64,000 nt of DNA from Galeruca laticollis (taxonomy: Eukaryota > Arthropoda > Insecta > Coleoptera > Chrysomelidae). The position numbers and the translations under genes are program-made. Below, piece after piece: positions 22,080 to 33,130 of this stretch. Below the pieces are notes generated by a model that worked only from the letters and a program-made list of their open reading frames with translations, was not told the origin of the DNA and searched no databases. Numbering within the stretch: position 1 is the first letter of the stretch; every line of letters begins with the position of its first letter. The stretch spans positions 52,434,222 through 52,498,221 of the forward strand of contig OY998179.1 of assembly GCA_963921935.1 (NCBI GenBank), read 5' to 3'.

Positions 22080-22602
22080 TCTTATTTTATTCTTAGGTAC
22101 ATATTTCATTTACAAGTTTCATCCAAAGGAATTAGTTTAAAAAAAATCATGTTATAAATCCATTTTTGAAAATTCTTTAATGTTCGTTATGCGACTTATT
22201 ACTTCTACATTTCTCAGAGTCTCTTATATCGGTACAATTTATTAATTTATATTTCTTGTGTTACATCTCTCTATAATACCATCCTTTAGCATATTTTGTA
22301 TCTCTGAATCAACTTCTTTCCTATATTTATAAGGTATGGGATATGTTCTTATTCTGAAATTTTCGATTCCCTTAACTTCTATCTTATGTACATAGTTATT
22401 TGCTATTCTCATCTCTTTTTTAACTAATCCTTTATACTTAATTATTAAATTCTTCACTTTCTCAGCATATTCCTTATTTCCACATACTAATTCCAATTCT
22501 TCCATTATTTCATCCCTCTCCATATTCCATAACTTCCTATTATCCTCTTCAAATTCCAATTCTTCCATATTTCCACTCCTCTTTATATTCCATAACTTCT
22601 TA
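22080..22602 (-). pseudogene. Reverse transcriptase N-terminal relic
   Basis: From the linker (repeats of the EEDNRKLWNMER type) through NNYVHKIEVKGIENFRIR and YPIPYKYRKEVDSEIQ to ERCNTRNIN at 22242. At that point about 75 bp are missing compared with 7025-7090, with AAGAAATAT microhomology at the join. Weak nucleotide similarity to the RT of the + copy continues to about 22080 with stops and indels. Motifs B to E, the YxDD active site, RNase H and integrase are absent. Confidence 0.75.
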
Positions 22603-23142
22603 TTATCCTCTCCAATTGCCAATACTTCCATATTTCCAATCCTTTCTATATTCCCATAACTTCTTATTATCCTCTTCAACTTCCAATTCTTCTATATTTT
22701 CTTCTTCAAATTCAATTCTATTACCATTTAATTCAATCTCCATCTTTTCAAAATCAATTCTTGCTTTATATTTCGTTAATTCATCTATTCCTATAACTAT
22801 GTCTGATTCCAAATTATTCACTAACAGTAATTGCATTTCAACTTCTTTCCCATCCTTCAATTCAATCTTTTGTATTATAGACTTATTTACTTCACATAGC
22901 TTCTTTCCATTTGCTCCTATCAATGTAGTTTTTGGTATTTTAATTAATTTGTTTTCATAATTTTCAATGTTTTCTTCTATTAGTTTTGTTTTAATTATGG
23001 ACGCTTCCGAACCTGTATCTATTAATAATTTTATTTCTTTTCCATTTAATTTTTCTTTAATATTTATCAATCCCATTATTTCTTTTAATTCTAAATCTTC
23101 CCCAAATTTTATATATTTCCTTGGATGTTTATATGTTATCAC
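22603..23142 (-). CDS. Retroviral-type aspartic protease domain, open
   Basis: A 179-codon open frame with no ATG at its 5' edge; it is entered by a -1 shift or overlap from the Asn-rich segment. LLIDTGSEASII (residues ~38-49) is the catalytic loop, ILxG-type second motif appears as DIVIGIDELTK near residue 114. It ends in the acidic EEDNKKLW linker, where the frame is lost. It would cut the element polyprotein. Unlike the + copy this protease has no internal stop. Confidence 0.7.
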   Translation of the reverse strand: MITYKHPRKYIKFGEDLELKEIMGLINIKEKLNGKEIKLLIDTGSEASIIKTKLIEENIENYENKLIKIPKTTLIGANGKKLCEVNKSIIQKIELKDGKEVEMQLLLVNNLESDIVIGIDELTKYKARIDFEKMEIELNGNRIEFEEENIEELEVEEDNKKLWEYRKDWKYGSIGNWRG

Positions 23143-23355
23143 TCTCTCTTCTCTCCTTTGAATACTGTTCTCTGTAATTGTTATTTTTGTTGTTATTTTA
23201 TTTGAAGTTTCTGTTATAGTTGTTTTTGTTTGCTATCGTTCTTATTATAGTTATTGTTATTTCCTAAATTGTTGTTATAATTGTTGTTTTTTTGTTATAA
23301 TATCCATTTGTATTATATCTGTTAATGTAATTATTTCTGTTTTTCATCATTATCT
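23143..23355 (-). pseudogene. Asn-rich segment between gag and protease
   Basis: Counterpart of 5803-6009. It begins ATGATGAAAAACAGAAAT on the minus strand and keeps the Asn/Tyr/Lys composition, but a frame change near 23290 breaks it. Confidence 0.6.
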
Positions 23356-23528
23356 TTATATATCCTAATTTCTATCTATGTACAACATTATATTTACATA
23401 TGTTTTTTTTAACATTATTTGTTAATTATAAACTTCTTATTTACATGTTGTTTTTTATATTCCTTATCGACCTTTTACAATTCCTTATTCGTCTTCTAGA
23501 TTCCGGTCCTATAATACAGCCTTATTAT

Positions 23529-24842
23529 TCAATTTAATTTTCTTTTCCTAAATTTCGTTTTATCCTCTTCTCTTATTGTTTGATTCTCTTCTATCTGCTT
23601 CCTAAGTTTCCTAAAATTTTCCACTGTGTCTTTTTCAATTTTGTTGTCCCCTATCTCATCAATTTCTCCCAATGGATTCATGAAAATTTGTGTTTCCAAT
23701 TTCTTCATATTATTGTTTCTTCTTTTTATTATTTCATTTCCCATAATACTCTCACTTCCTATCATTTCATTTTTAATTATCCTATTAAAATTTCTTGGAT
23801 AAATTATCTTTATATTTCTGCCAAGTTTTAATCTCATTTCGAAATTTTCTGCATAAATTATTGTTTCTATATTCTGTCTTATGGTTTCTTCTATTTCTTC
23901 CTTAGTCTCTTGTAGTATCTTATTTATTTTCTCTAACTGCCAATTAAAATGTATCCCCCTATTATTATTATTTTCTTTACCATATGTCACTATTCGTTTT
24001 AATATATTAACATCTGGGTCTGTTATTTTCCAATAAATCTCTTTTTCATAAATTTTCATGACTTCCTCACTTCCTAGATTCTGTAAATTGATATTTATCA
24101 TCTCCTCATTTATTTGTCTTTGTATTTTAATAAATTGTATTTCTTCTGTTTCCTTCTCAACTTTTTCAAACTCCATCACACTTTGTATTTTCACTTCGTC
24201 AATTTCCATTTTATTACTTAATTTTTGTTCTATAGTATCATCATTTATATTTTCATTTTGTATCTTTACATCCATTTGAATCTCTTCTTTAAAATCCTTT
24301 TCTTTCTCCTCTATTTCCTTGATTCTGTTGATCTGTGAATTGTCTATTTCTGTGGTTTTTTCAATCCCCTTTCCTCTTATTTCTTGTTTCATTTCTTCCT
24401 TATCTTGGTCCAATTTTCTAATGAATTCTTCATGAAATTGGTCCATTTTACCCATCATTTCTTCATGGAATTTCTTCATTTCCTGTTTCATTTCTTCCCT
24501 ATTTTGGTCCAATTTTGTATTCAAATCCTGTTTTATATCTCTCCTCATATCTTCATTGTTTTGATCCATCCTTTTCATCATCATTTGAAGCATACTCATC
24601 ACGTCCATATCCTCTTTCTCTTTTGATTTTTGTTTGACCCCTTGTCCTGTTTCTTCTGACAATGGTGCATCTTCTTCTTCCTGTTCTTGTTCTGCATTAT
24701 CTTCCTGTGAACATTCTCTTCCTTGCTCCAAATATTGTACCTGAAAATCTCCTCTACCATTACTCCTTTCTTCTCTTTCTTCATCAGACCTACTTTCGAC
24801 TCCTACCTGCTTTCCGTCCCTTAATGTCATTTTCCTTTCCAT
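23529..24842 (-). CDS. gag-like protein with coiled coil, intact
   Basis: A 437-codon ATG-initiated ORF. N-terminus LRDGKQVGVESRSDEEREE shared with the gag at 15495. Residues ~82-165 are a coiled coil with repeated MDQ/LDQ-EEMKQE units (KMDQFHEEF, KLDQDKEEMKQE). Residues ~290-400 form the segment shared with 5372-5608, including IYPRNFNRIIKNEMIG. No zinc knuckle. About 100 nt separate it from the primer-binding site, as expected for gag. Its integrity next to a decayed RT suggests gag is kept, or simply that the copy is young. Confidence 0.8.
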   Translation of the reverse strand: MERKMTLRDGKQVGVESRSDEEREERSNGRGDFQVQYLEQGRECSQEDNAEQEQEEEDAPLSEETGQGVKQKSKEKEDMDVMSMLQMMMKRMDQNNEDMRRDIKQDLNTKLDQNREEMKQEMKKFHEEMMGKMDQFHEEFIRKLDQDKEEMKQEIRGKGIEKTTEIDNSQINRIKEIEEKEKDFKEEIQMDVKIQNENINDDTIEQKLSNKMEIDEVKIQSVMEFEKVEKETEEIQFIKIQRQINEEMININLQNLGSEEVMKIYEKEIYWKITDPDVNILKRIVTYGKENNNNRGIHFNWQLEKINKILQETKEEIEETIRQNIETIIYAENFEMRLKLGRNIKIIYPRNFNRIIKNEMIGSESIMGNEIIKRRNNNMKKLETQIFMNPLGEIDEIGDNKIEKDTVENFRKLRKQIEENQTIREEDKTKFRKRKLN

Positions 24843-24924
24843 TTTATGTATTTAAAATCTTTTAATACAGTAAAAAAAACTTATTTCAATGCTTTTTATT
24901 ATTATTTACTAAATTTCTATATTA

Positions 24925-24943
24925 GCCCCACGTTGCGGTGACA
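24925..24943 (-). promoter_or_regulatory. Primer-binding site, tRNA-Lys-like
   Basis: Minus-strand TGTCACCGCAACGTGGGGC, three bases from the LTR end. Three mismatches to the usual tRNA-Lys site. Confidence 0.65.
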
Positions 24944-24946
24944 TTT

Positions 24947-26887
24947 TATTATAGTTTATTTTATATGGGAATTTAATTTGCCCTACGTTGGGCCGACATA
25001 TTATTATGAATAGAATTGGGTGAGAAAATAGTTTAATTTGCCCGGTATGTTGAGGATTTAATATGTATGATAAACAGTTTATTTAACCAACATGAAAACT
25101 TCTCATCTCAGGGTAGAGTTCAAGTATTTTAAATAAAATGATTTTATAATTTTATATATGTTTGCGCCAAAGTTAATAAATGCTTTATATTTTTAAAAAT
25201 AAATTTGTTAATCAGAATATGTTACTTTTTTAATGATTTCAAATTAAATACGGTCCTGTCCTACTTAAAAAATATCTGCATAGTTCAATCGATTTCATTC
25301 AGAGCTTCTTCCTGTGGTAAGTAGATGGTGCACAAATCACCAGATGAAATGATTAACTCAAGTAATTTAAAAAAACGTTCTTCAAAAGGAAAAACAATAT
25401 TTAATTTAATGAAAATAAATACACTACACTTTTACAAGTGTTTTTTTTTTTAAGAAAATCAACTATCTAAAAGGATGACTCTTTCATACAAATCACACGC
25501 ACTCTGGTGAGATATTATTATAATATTAAAATACAGTTATATAATTTCATAAACATTTGACTTTCAGAAAACGGCGAAATACACTCTTAACAGCGTCTAT
25601 GCATCACAAAATTTTAGTTTTTTTTTTACAAATTAGTAAGTACGCTTGACCTCTTAATACATTAATAAACTAACTTGTACTACCTTATTTACTTCACGAT
25701 TTCTGTTTGTTCCAGATTCTCCTCCTGGAAAACCTCCCTGTTGGCATTCTGCTTCTACCAAAACAGGAATCGATGCTGTATTTCTTTCAAAGTCCAAACA
25801 GCTCACACAAATTCCACTATTCAATGTTCTTCGAAAACTAATTTGGCTATTTTACTTCCACCAGACACAAGACACCATTTTATAAAATAAAATTCATGAT
25901 TAGTGTTTTACAACATTCAACAATTCCTTTTTTTATTATTTATATAAACTAAACTACTTACACTGATATATCTCTTGTAAGTATAATGTATTTGTTTTAA
26001 ATTCTATATTCAAATTTTGTCTTCCAAATGATTTCAATTTACTTTACCCAAAAAATTTTGCTGCTCCAAAAATCTCTTCCCAAAAAGAAAAAACCTATTA
26101 GTCAATAGCCCCCATAATCAACAACTTTCTCACATTCTGATTTTTTTTTTCGTTAGCAACACAGTTGTCGCCGATGTGATCTTTTTTAAATGTTTATTAA
26201 CCAATCAAATTTGACTATTTATTTTATAACTCAAATTCTTCATTTCAACCAGTGGAATGTTCATCCATTATATCATGATATTATATTCTAAGGTTTTTAA
26301 TTGCTTAGACTTCCTATATTATTTTCATTCAAAAATATTTCTTAGTATTGTTAAAATGACATTTCCTAACCTCTAAGTATGTATGTCAAATGAATATTCA
26401 TAATGTTTTAATAGATGACAGCTGTTACCTTTAAATATGTATGCAAAATGAAAATTCGTTTTCTTTATAAGTCATGTTCTCTGAAATTCACATTATTTTA
26501 TATTTTCCTGCTCTGTTATGTCTAAACATCTACACTATCTCATTTTAATGTCTTAATCAACAAATATTACGAGATTAGCTTGACTTTACAGAATAAAGCA
26601 TTATTAGTTTCTTATTATGAACAAATTTTGATACTTGATCTCTTTGATAAAAGTTTCGTTAGGTAATTTATTTCATATAAATTGTTTATCACACCTATTC
26701 GCAATTATCCCTACATTATACAGTCTGTCCTTTGTGTATGTCTTCTCTATCGAATAGTGGATCGTACAGATTTTCTCCATTCAAATGTTTAAAAAAAGAT
26801 TTTTGACTTAAAAAAAATTCTTTTAGATCACAATACATAATCTTAATTCTTCATTATTTGATATACAGGGTGTAGCATTATTTTTTC

Positions 26888-26893
<6 letters not shown>
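24947..26893 (-). repeat. 5' LTR of the young element
   Basis: Almost identical to 19899-21848. Left edge three bases from the primer site; right edge at the start of (TA)n. Confidence 0.9.
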
Positions 26894-26955
<62 letters not shown>

Positions 26956-26960
26956 TATAT
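26892..26960. repeat. (TA)n microsatellite
   Basis: About 65 bp of TA repeats flanking the LTR element. Confidence 0.9.
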
Positions 26961-29900
26961 GCATCATTCACGGCGTGGAGTGGCATCTGCCCATGTTAAA
27001 ATCGCCGTAGCTGTGGCGTCCGTGGCACTATGATATTCGATATACGGACGTCACAGTGCATCGAGCTCCAAAATATCGCAAACGGTTCAGTGAATGCTTG
27101 GGAATCTATTGTTGATGACATCAGCAGGACGTCACTTTGGTCGTTTTTTGTATAAACCTATACACCAAGGTTCGCAGGCTCTCCGTACGCGGCGGTAGAG
27201 CACACTTATATATTTATTATACATCTGACGCACAAAGTGGCATTCGTCAGTATACATATCGAAGAACGGTATAGTTTGGGGTCTGTATATGTATTTTTCT
27301 TGCATAGTGGCATCCTGGCTGTGTGCTTATGGTTCTACTGGTGTGATGTCTGTATACAGGGTGGCCCAGACCAACATACAATTAATCCTACAAAGTGAAC
27401 TAGAGCTCAAAATAGGGCGATTGAAATCGACTTTCCTTTATATGCTCCACTGAGCCGTGTGAGTTTGATGAAGGTTTTTTTTATACTTTCGAATAATTCG
27501 GAACCCGTGAAAAATTAGGCTCTGAATTTTGAAGAAAAAATTTGAAACAGGATTTTAAAAAGAAGAGTGTGAACACGAAATTTCAAAAAAAGCCTCGTCA
27601 TTACGAAAGGAGCTCCCTAAATGTTTTTCAAATTTGGATTTTAAGAAAAAGTATGTTACACTTTTATCATATCCTGGACTCATCTTTGACGATTTTTGAG
27701 TCGTACATTTCATCCTTTCTAACAAAAAGTGAAAGTGTGTGCGAGAAGTCCGATATTATTTTCCAATGTCAATCCATACATATATAGGTATGATAAGAAT
27801 AATAACATTACTCCCGATTCTACAAGAGGTGGTGTTAAATCTGACAGTCAGATGTTGATGACGTCAAATATTTATTTCAAGTGGAAGCCAACTATTAAAC
27901 CCCATATTCTCAATCTTCCAGAGTGTTCTGGGTCTGAAGTTCCGATTTTCAGAGGTATCATGATGACATTTTCAATGTTGGGATTATGATTGATATGATG
28001 ATGAGAATTAATGGCTACATGAAAGTCATTTAGAACGTTGAAATTTTCCGAATATGGGACTTGAGTTATTTTTAAAATCAGCATCTGAATATCAAATCTT
28101 ACAGCATTAGAATCGGAAGGAATGTTTTTAGTACTGGAACATACAAGGCCGCCGGGATTACAATGCAATAAATATATTTAGGATTTTGGGTATAATAGTT
28201 CATTTTATTTTAAACTGATAAAATGGGCGACTCATTTGACATGTCTTGGAACCGTCATAGCTAAAGATAGAGTATGAAGTATGATGCATGATTCAAGTTT
28301 TCAAGAATCCAAATATTGAAAAATATTTAGGTTATTCTATTTGAAATAAAACAAACTTCATTGAATTTCCATTCGAACCCTAAATTATAGTCAAATGTTT
28401 GAATACCTGAAATATCAATCTTTATGTCAAAATTCATAAATTCAACATGGCGGCTCCAAAATGGCGGACGAGATTTGTGATTATTGTCGAATTGTGGGTT
28501 GAGGCTACGAATTTAGCCGGACATTGTCAAAATTCAATGTCGTGGCTCCACGATGGCAAACCAGTTAATCATAATAACTCAGAACTCACGGAAAAATTAC
28601 CTTAAAATAATGAAGCTGTATCAGAAATGCATTGATTAACGAGAAGACTAAAAGCATAAAATAAAATCATGAAAAAACTTTTTAATGACCAACTTTTATT
28701 CAAATGCGGTAGAAAGTGAAAAATAATTTCTTTGGATGTGTAACGTGGATTATTCTGTATGTTACAGATTGAAAGCGTTAAAATTATGCCACCCTCAAGT
28801 TTTTATTTTCAAATACAAATCTTTCTTTTTAATTCCATTGATTCAAATGCCAAGAGTCATGTTTCATAACGGCGTAGTATTTACATCTGAACTGCAGACT
28901 GTTTTTGAAATATTGAACAATTACCGGTGAAATTTCAAATCTACAATAATTAAATCTTGTTGTATGATCAACTTGGCATTGAACCACTTCTAATTCACTT
29001 ATATTTTTCAATTACAGCTGTTATGGAATATTAAAAGAGGTTAAAACTGTACTGCATTGTACGAATTTGATTTAACTGCCAAATTCTCCTGTGATTTTTA
29101 TTTTCAACTTCCCCTGTATAACACATATTCCGCCCAAACCGTATAACGAAATATATCATTCTTCTCAACATTTAATATTCCTTTACTCCAACACAATTCC
29201 ATTTAGACGTTACTCTCAAGTCAGAAATACAGATAAATATCGTCTTATGAATTGTATAAGAAGTGTGGAAAGTGACATATTCCGGACGCGTGCAGGAAAT
29301 TCAATTTCTAATGAGTTATGTACTCTATTTTCGCTACGACCGTGAATATACAAATGGTGTGAATGGTGAGTATCAAGATATGAATTCTGAGTATATAATT
29401 ACTATCATGCGGAGTAACAGAACGGAAAATTTGTTTTTCGTTAGTCCGCATTCTTTCCTCCCTATTGCTCATTTTCCTAATACGACTATTCAATTACTGG
29501 ACTTCTTGCTTCAGACAGATTCTGCCGTAAGACTAAGTCCATATTTTCTTTCTTTTTCTTTCAATTATACATTAATTTAATTTTGATTGGTTCTCTTAAC
29601 GGTATCTAATTTTAATTTTGTTTGACGTTTGCATAATTATGTACTGACACATCTTGGATTTTGCTGGACGCCACGGGCATGTGATAACTTTCCTTTTATA
29701 ATACTTTTCATGTGAATGATATATACATTTACGCCCTGATGATAGCCCAGTGAGCTGAAACTAGTTGCCCCTTTAACTTGTAATAATATATGCAGTAGTA
29801 CGTATTTTGTGTTTTACTTACTGCTGTTTCCTTACATAATATATTTGATATGGATAGTCTTTTTCATTAACATTAATGTAAGTTATAATCTCTGATAAAC

Positions 29901-30844
29901 TACAAATACAAATTGAAAATCATTTTAGATATTTTTGGTTGTGGTAAAAATAAAAAGTCAATTATTCATTAGTAGTTTCTTTGTTTACAGACCTGATTTC
30001 AAGTTTTATTTCGTTGATATAGATGTTGAGTAGCTCTAAATATGATAAAAGAGTATATGAAATGGGTAATGTGTCTCTCTCATGTGTAATGAAGTATGTC
30101 AATGTACGCACCATTATAGAATCAATCTTCGGTAAGTTGCAGCTATTTCTTTTGATGGATCCAGTCTCCATTGTCATAAAAATCGTAGAATATTATCGTT
30201 GTTCCAACAAATTATTGAGAAAAATAGTTCATATTCATAACTGAGTTATGAGAAATGAGTTTAATTTAAAACGAATAATAAGTTTTTTAGAATGTTATTT
30301 TAGGTTTCTAAAAACTATCTTTTATGTGTAAAATAAAGCTTCACATGGATTTGTACCAACCGTCAACATCCCTATTACTAGAATATATGTTTCATTCTCC
30401 TCTCTCAAAAGAAAAATGGATACATATTCAAAATTACTGGAAGTCACTTCGAACGCGATCTATACACAATATACAGAACACACCGATTCTTAAAGAAATT
30501 CAAATCTACCTAGTAATAATCGATCAAGGTCCCAGTGTTGCCAAATAATAGGAAGGAAATAACTGAAGAATATTGTTCCACATTATATAGATCGATGACC
30601 AGTAGATTAAGAGAAGTCATAGAGCAGAATGGGGGGATTACTATATATTAATTGTTGTTTTTTATTGAAAATAAAAAATTGTTTAGTTGCCTTTCATATT
30701 TAATAATGAAAAACAATATTATTCACACGTTAGTGTTATTATCATTCAAATATACGACAAAACTATCCCATTTTCCCCGGAAACGGAACAGTCACAGTCA
30801 CACTAGGCAACAAGAACTGTCCCATTTTTTTGGCCGCAGCTGTA
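26961..30844. other. Spacer without recognisable genes
   Basis: About 3.9 kb with many short ORFs, none with a family motif. ACAGGGTGGCCCAGA at 27357 reads like a mariner/MITE end. Near 28446-28560 short GGCTCCA-ATGG phrases are repeated. A possible ribozyme-like motif at 29733-29766 is listed separately. Confidence 0.5.
29725..29775 (+). ncRNA. Weak hammerhead-ribozyme-like motif
   Basis: CTGATGA at 29736-29742, a 14-nt segment that can form an AGC/GCT stem, then GAAAC at 29757 and a possible two-pair AC-TA-GT stem. These are the conserved boxes of hammerhead ribozymes, which are known from Penelope-like and other retroelements. The flanking stem I pairs poorly, so this is either degenerate or chance. 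Confidence 0.25.
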
Positions 30845-30975
30845 CATTAGAGTGGAGCGAATTTTTGTTTTTCAAAAATTCTAAATGTCTATATGCGGAA
30901 AATTTGCCTTTTGTTATAGCAAATCAGTGTGCAGAATTTCAGATTTCTACGATGTCATCTCTGGCTGCCCAACTG
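30845..30975 (+). repeat. Left TIR of the 4.5 kb transposon
   Basis: Inverted relative to 35240-35370, diverged but clear at both ends of the arm. Confidence 0.7.
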
Positions 30976-31452
30976 ACCTTGAAAATTGTCTTTTTGTATC
31001 ACGCGGGCCCGTAGCAGTCTTTATATAAAATCGGCTGTCCCACTTGGTAAGTGTTCATTTTTAATGGCATTACGCTTGCAGACAATGGGATCAAGGTCAT
31101 TTTGCAATTGCGATCATGTTATGTGTAATTCTTTTTAGTTGCTGCTGTGGTTTTATACGTGCCGGTTGTAGTATTTATTGTTAAAATGCCTCGCACGCGA
31201 TATGATTTGTTTTGTCCTGTGTTTGATACACTAAAACCATTTAGTGAGAATGTGTTTCTCACATATTTTGATGTAATGAAATATTACTTATTTATTCAAA
31301 AAAAACTATTAGAAACTAGTCAACAAGAACCTAGTTTGAGTGTTGTCTGTGTGTCGTTAATACAAGACTTAAAATCTTTATGGGGAAAAAGTTCTATTTC
31401 TGTGGTATCGGACCAACAGATATTGCATCAAATAACATGCTACGGCCACCTC

Positions 31453-33130
31453 GTCTGAGAGCTACTCAGTCGTGGGTTATATACTAATAGAGACCCAAGG
31501 AGTAGGTCTTACCGGTTCTCGGGTAATCCTACTTATTTTTACGTAAGGAGACGGAAAGATAAGTGGGCGCCACCCTGAGTTCTACTAGTCTATAAGTTAC
31601 CTAACATCATTTAATCTCAGTCAGCAACGCAAGAAGTTGGAAGGTTATATAAAAAAAATATGAACAAAGTTGTTTAAATTTTACGAGTAGTTTTATTGAG
31701 TAACATGAGAATTGAAAATTTATTTACAAATGGTTTTATTTATAAAAAAATTATAATTTGAATGAAGATTTTAAGAAAGAAAAGGTTATCAAATTTTACA
31801 ATTCAATTTATGAGTTTAGAAAAACCAACTGGAATTGAAAGTAATTTAAAATACAAAAAAAATGAAAAAATTCAGATTCTGAATGAAACTAAAGTTTAGC
31901 TGAAAATTAAATATTTTGCAAAGTTATAATTTACATTAGTACAAACTATTAATTTGATATTATCTAAACATTTGTTGGAAATAATCTAAGTTGTCAAAGA
32001 TTATGGACGTTAGTACTTTCCTTGGTTTTTTTTCCAATGATGATCTGGACGACTTGAAAAGTAGATCTGGAACCAATCATCTGGCTGTACCACGCTCAAC
32101 CCCTTCGGTTCTGCATAGAGCTGTGGTCCCAGTAGGTAGAATTCATGAGGGGAAAATTGCTTCTGTCGCTACGAAGGCTTAGTCTCGTGAAATGTCTTTA
32201 GGCCGGTACGGAAAGTTTAGGCTGGTAAGGCAAAGTTTATGCCGGCAAGGAAAAGTGCTAGAAAATACACTTGAATCAGATATAGTTCTTGAATTCAGTA
32301 AACTGCAGGATACCTGGAGATTGAAATTGCCGTAGGTACAAGTAACATGTGTACAAAAATTATGAAATAATATCAAACAACGTGGTTCATATATCCTGTA
32401 TTTTACAATATTTTAAGAAAATTCATTCATTTCATAAATAAAAAGCACAATAAAAAATCATAAAAAAGTTACTAATTGGTTTAACTTTATTTTAATGGCT
32501 TTCCAACGTAGAATTCCATTGATATAAAAAAATATAAAAAACCAGAACACGTGGTTCATGTTTCCTGTATCAATATTTTAATCCAGATTTTAGATATAAA
32601 GCATAATAAAAAATCGTAAGAAAGTTACAAATTCACTAAATTTTGCTTCAATGCCCTTCAACGTAGAATTCCATTAGTATAAGCAATATAAAAAAACCAG
32701 AACAAAATATATATAACAAAAACGAAATCGACATAATATCTCTAGTACTGAATGTTTTAAAGAAAAATTAATTTGAAACTACTAAGTATCATGTGATAAA
32801 GAATTGGCGGAGAAATATTATACATTTTAAGCGAAAACTTACCATTTCAAAGAAATGCACTTCGATACGATAGAATGTTGAACTCGACAATAACTAGATG
32901 AATAAAGGGTCGAATGTCCACGCGCATTGGTTTGAATATCCAAATGAAACGAACTCTTCCGAAAACTTTAAAACTCGGCAAGCGTCGACCAGAAGTATTA
33001 TTCGATGTTACGAGGGGTAAACGAAATTTACGTTACTCTTTCATCGACGAGAAATATTATGAGTGGTGAACGAAATTCACGTTGTAAACACAATACTACA
33101 ACGAGTATTGTAATATTTAAAAACCTCTTA
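31453..33130. other. Interrupting segment inside the transposon gene
   Basis: AT-rich, no conserved coding. Holds a run of three ~20-bp units (AGGCCGGTACGGAAAGTTT type, 32200-32257) and a 169-bp tandem duplication (32381-32704). Could be an intron, though a clean GT-AG pair was not fixed. Confidence 0.45.
32381..32704. repeat. Tandem duplication, period ~169 bp
   Basis: Unit starting CGTGGTTCAT at 32381 and again at 32550; both contain AACGTAGAATTCCATT and end ATAAAAAAACCAGAACA. Non-coding. Confidence 0.75.

Larger units (their letters stand above)
19899..26893 (-). mobile_element. Young Gypsy-type LTR element with intact gag and deleted pol
   Basis: On the minus strand: 5' LTR 26893-24947, primer site, gag, Asn-rich segment, protease, start of RT, then a jump to the 3' untranslated end, polypurine tract, 3' LTR 21848-19899. 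Over ~1.95 kb the two LTRs show only one substitution (near 21050/26097) and one T-run length difference that I could find, so the insertion is very recent. The RT relic is nonetheless riddled with indels and most of pol is missing, so the element must have moved in that state using outside enzymes. Both sides are (TA)n. Confidence 0.85.

Noticed and set aside
20629..25890. 71-codon frame repeated at 20629-20844 and 25675-25890
   Set aside because: LTR duplication again; low-complexity text with no family motif, and it lies antisense to the element.
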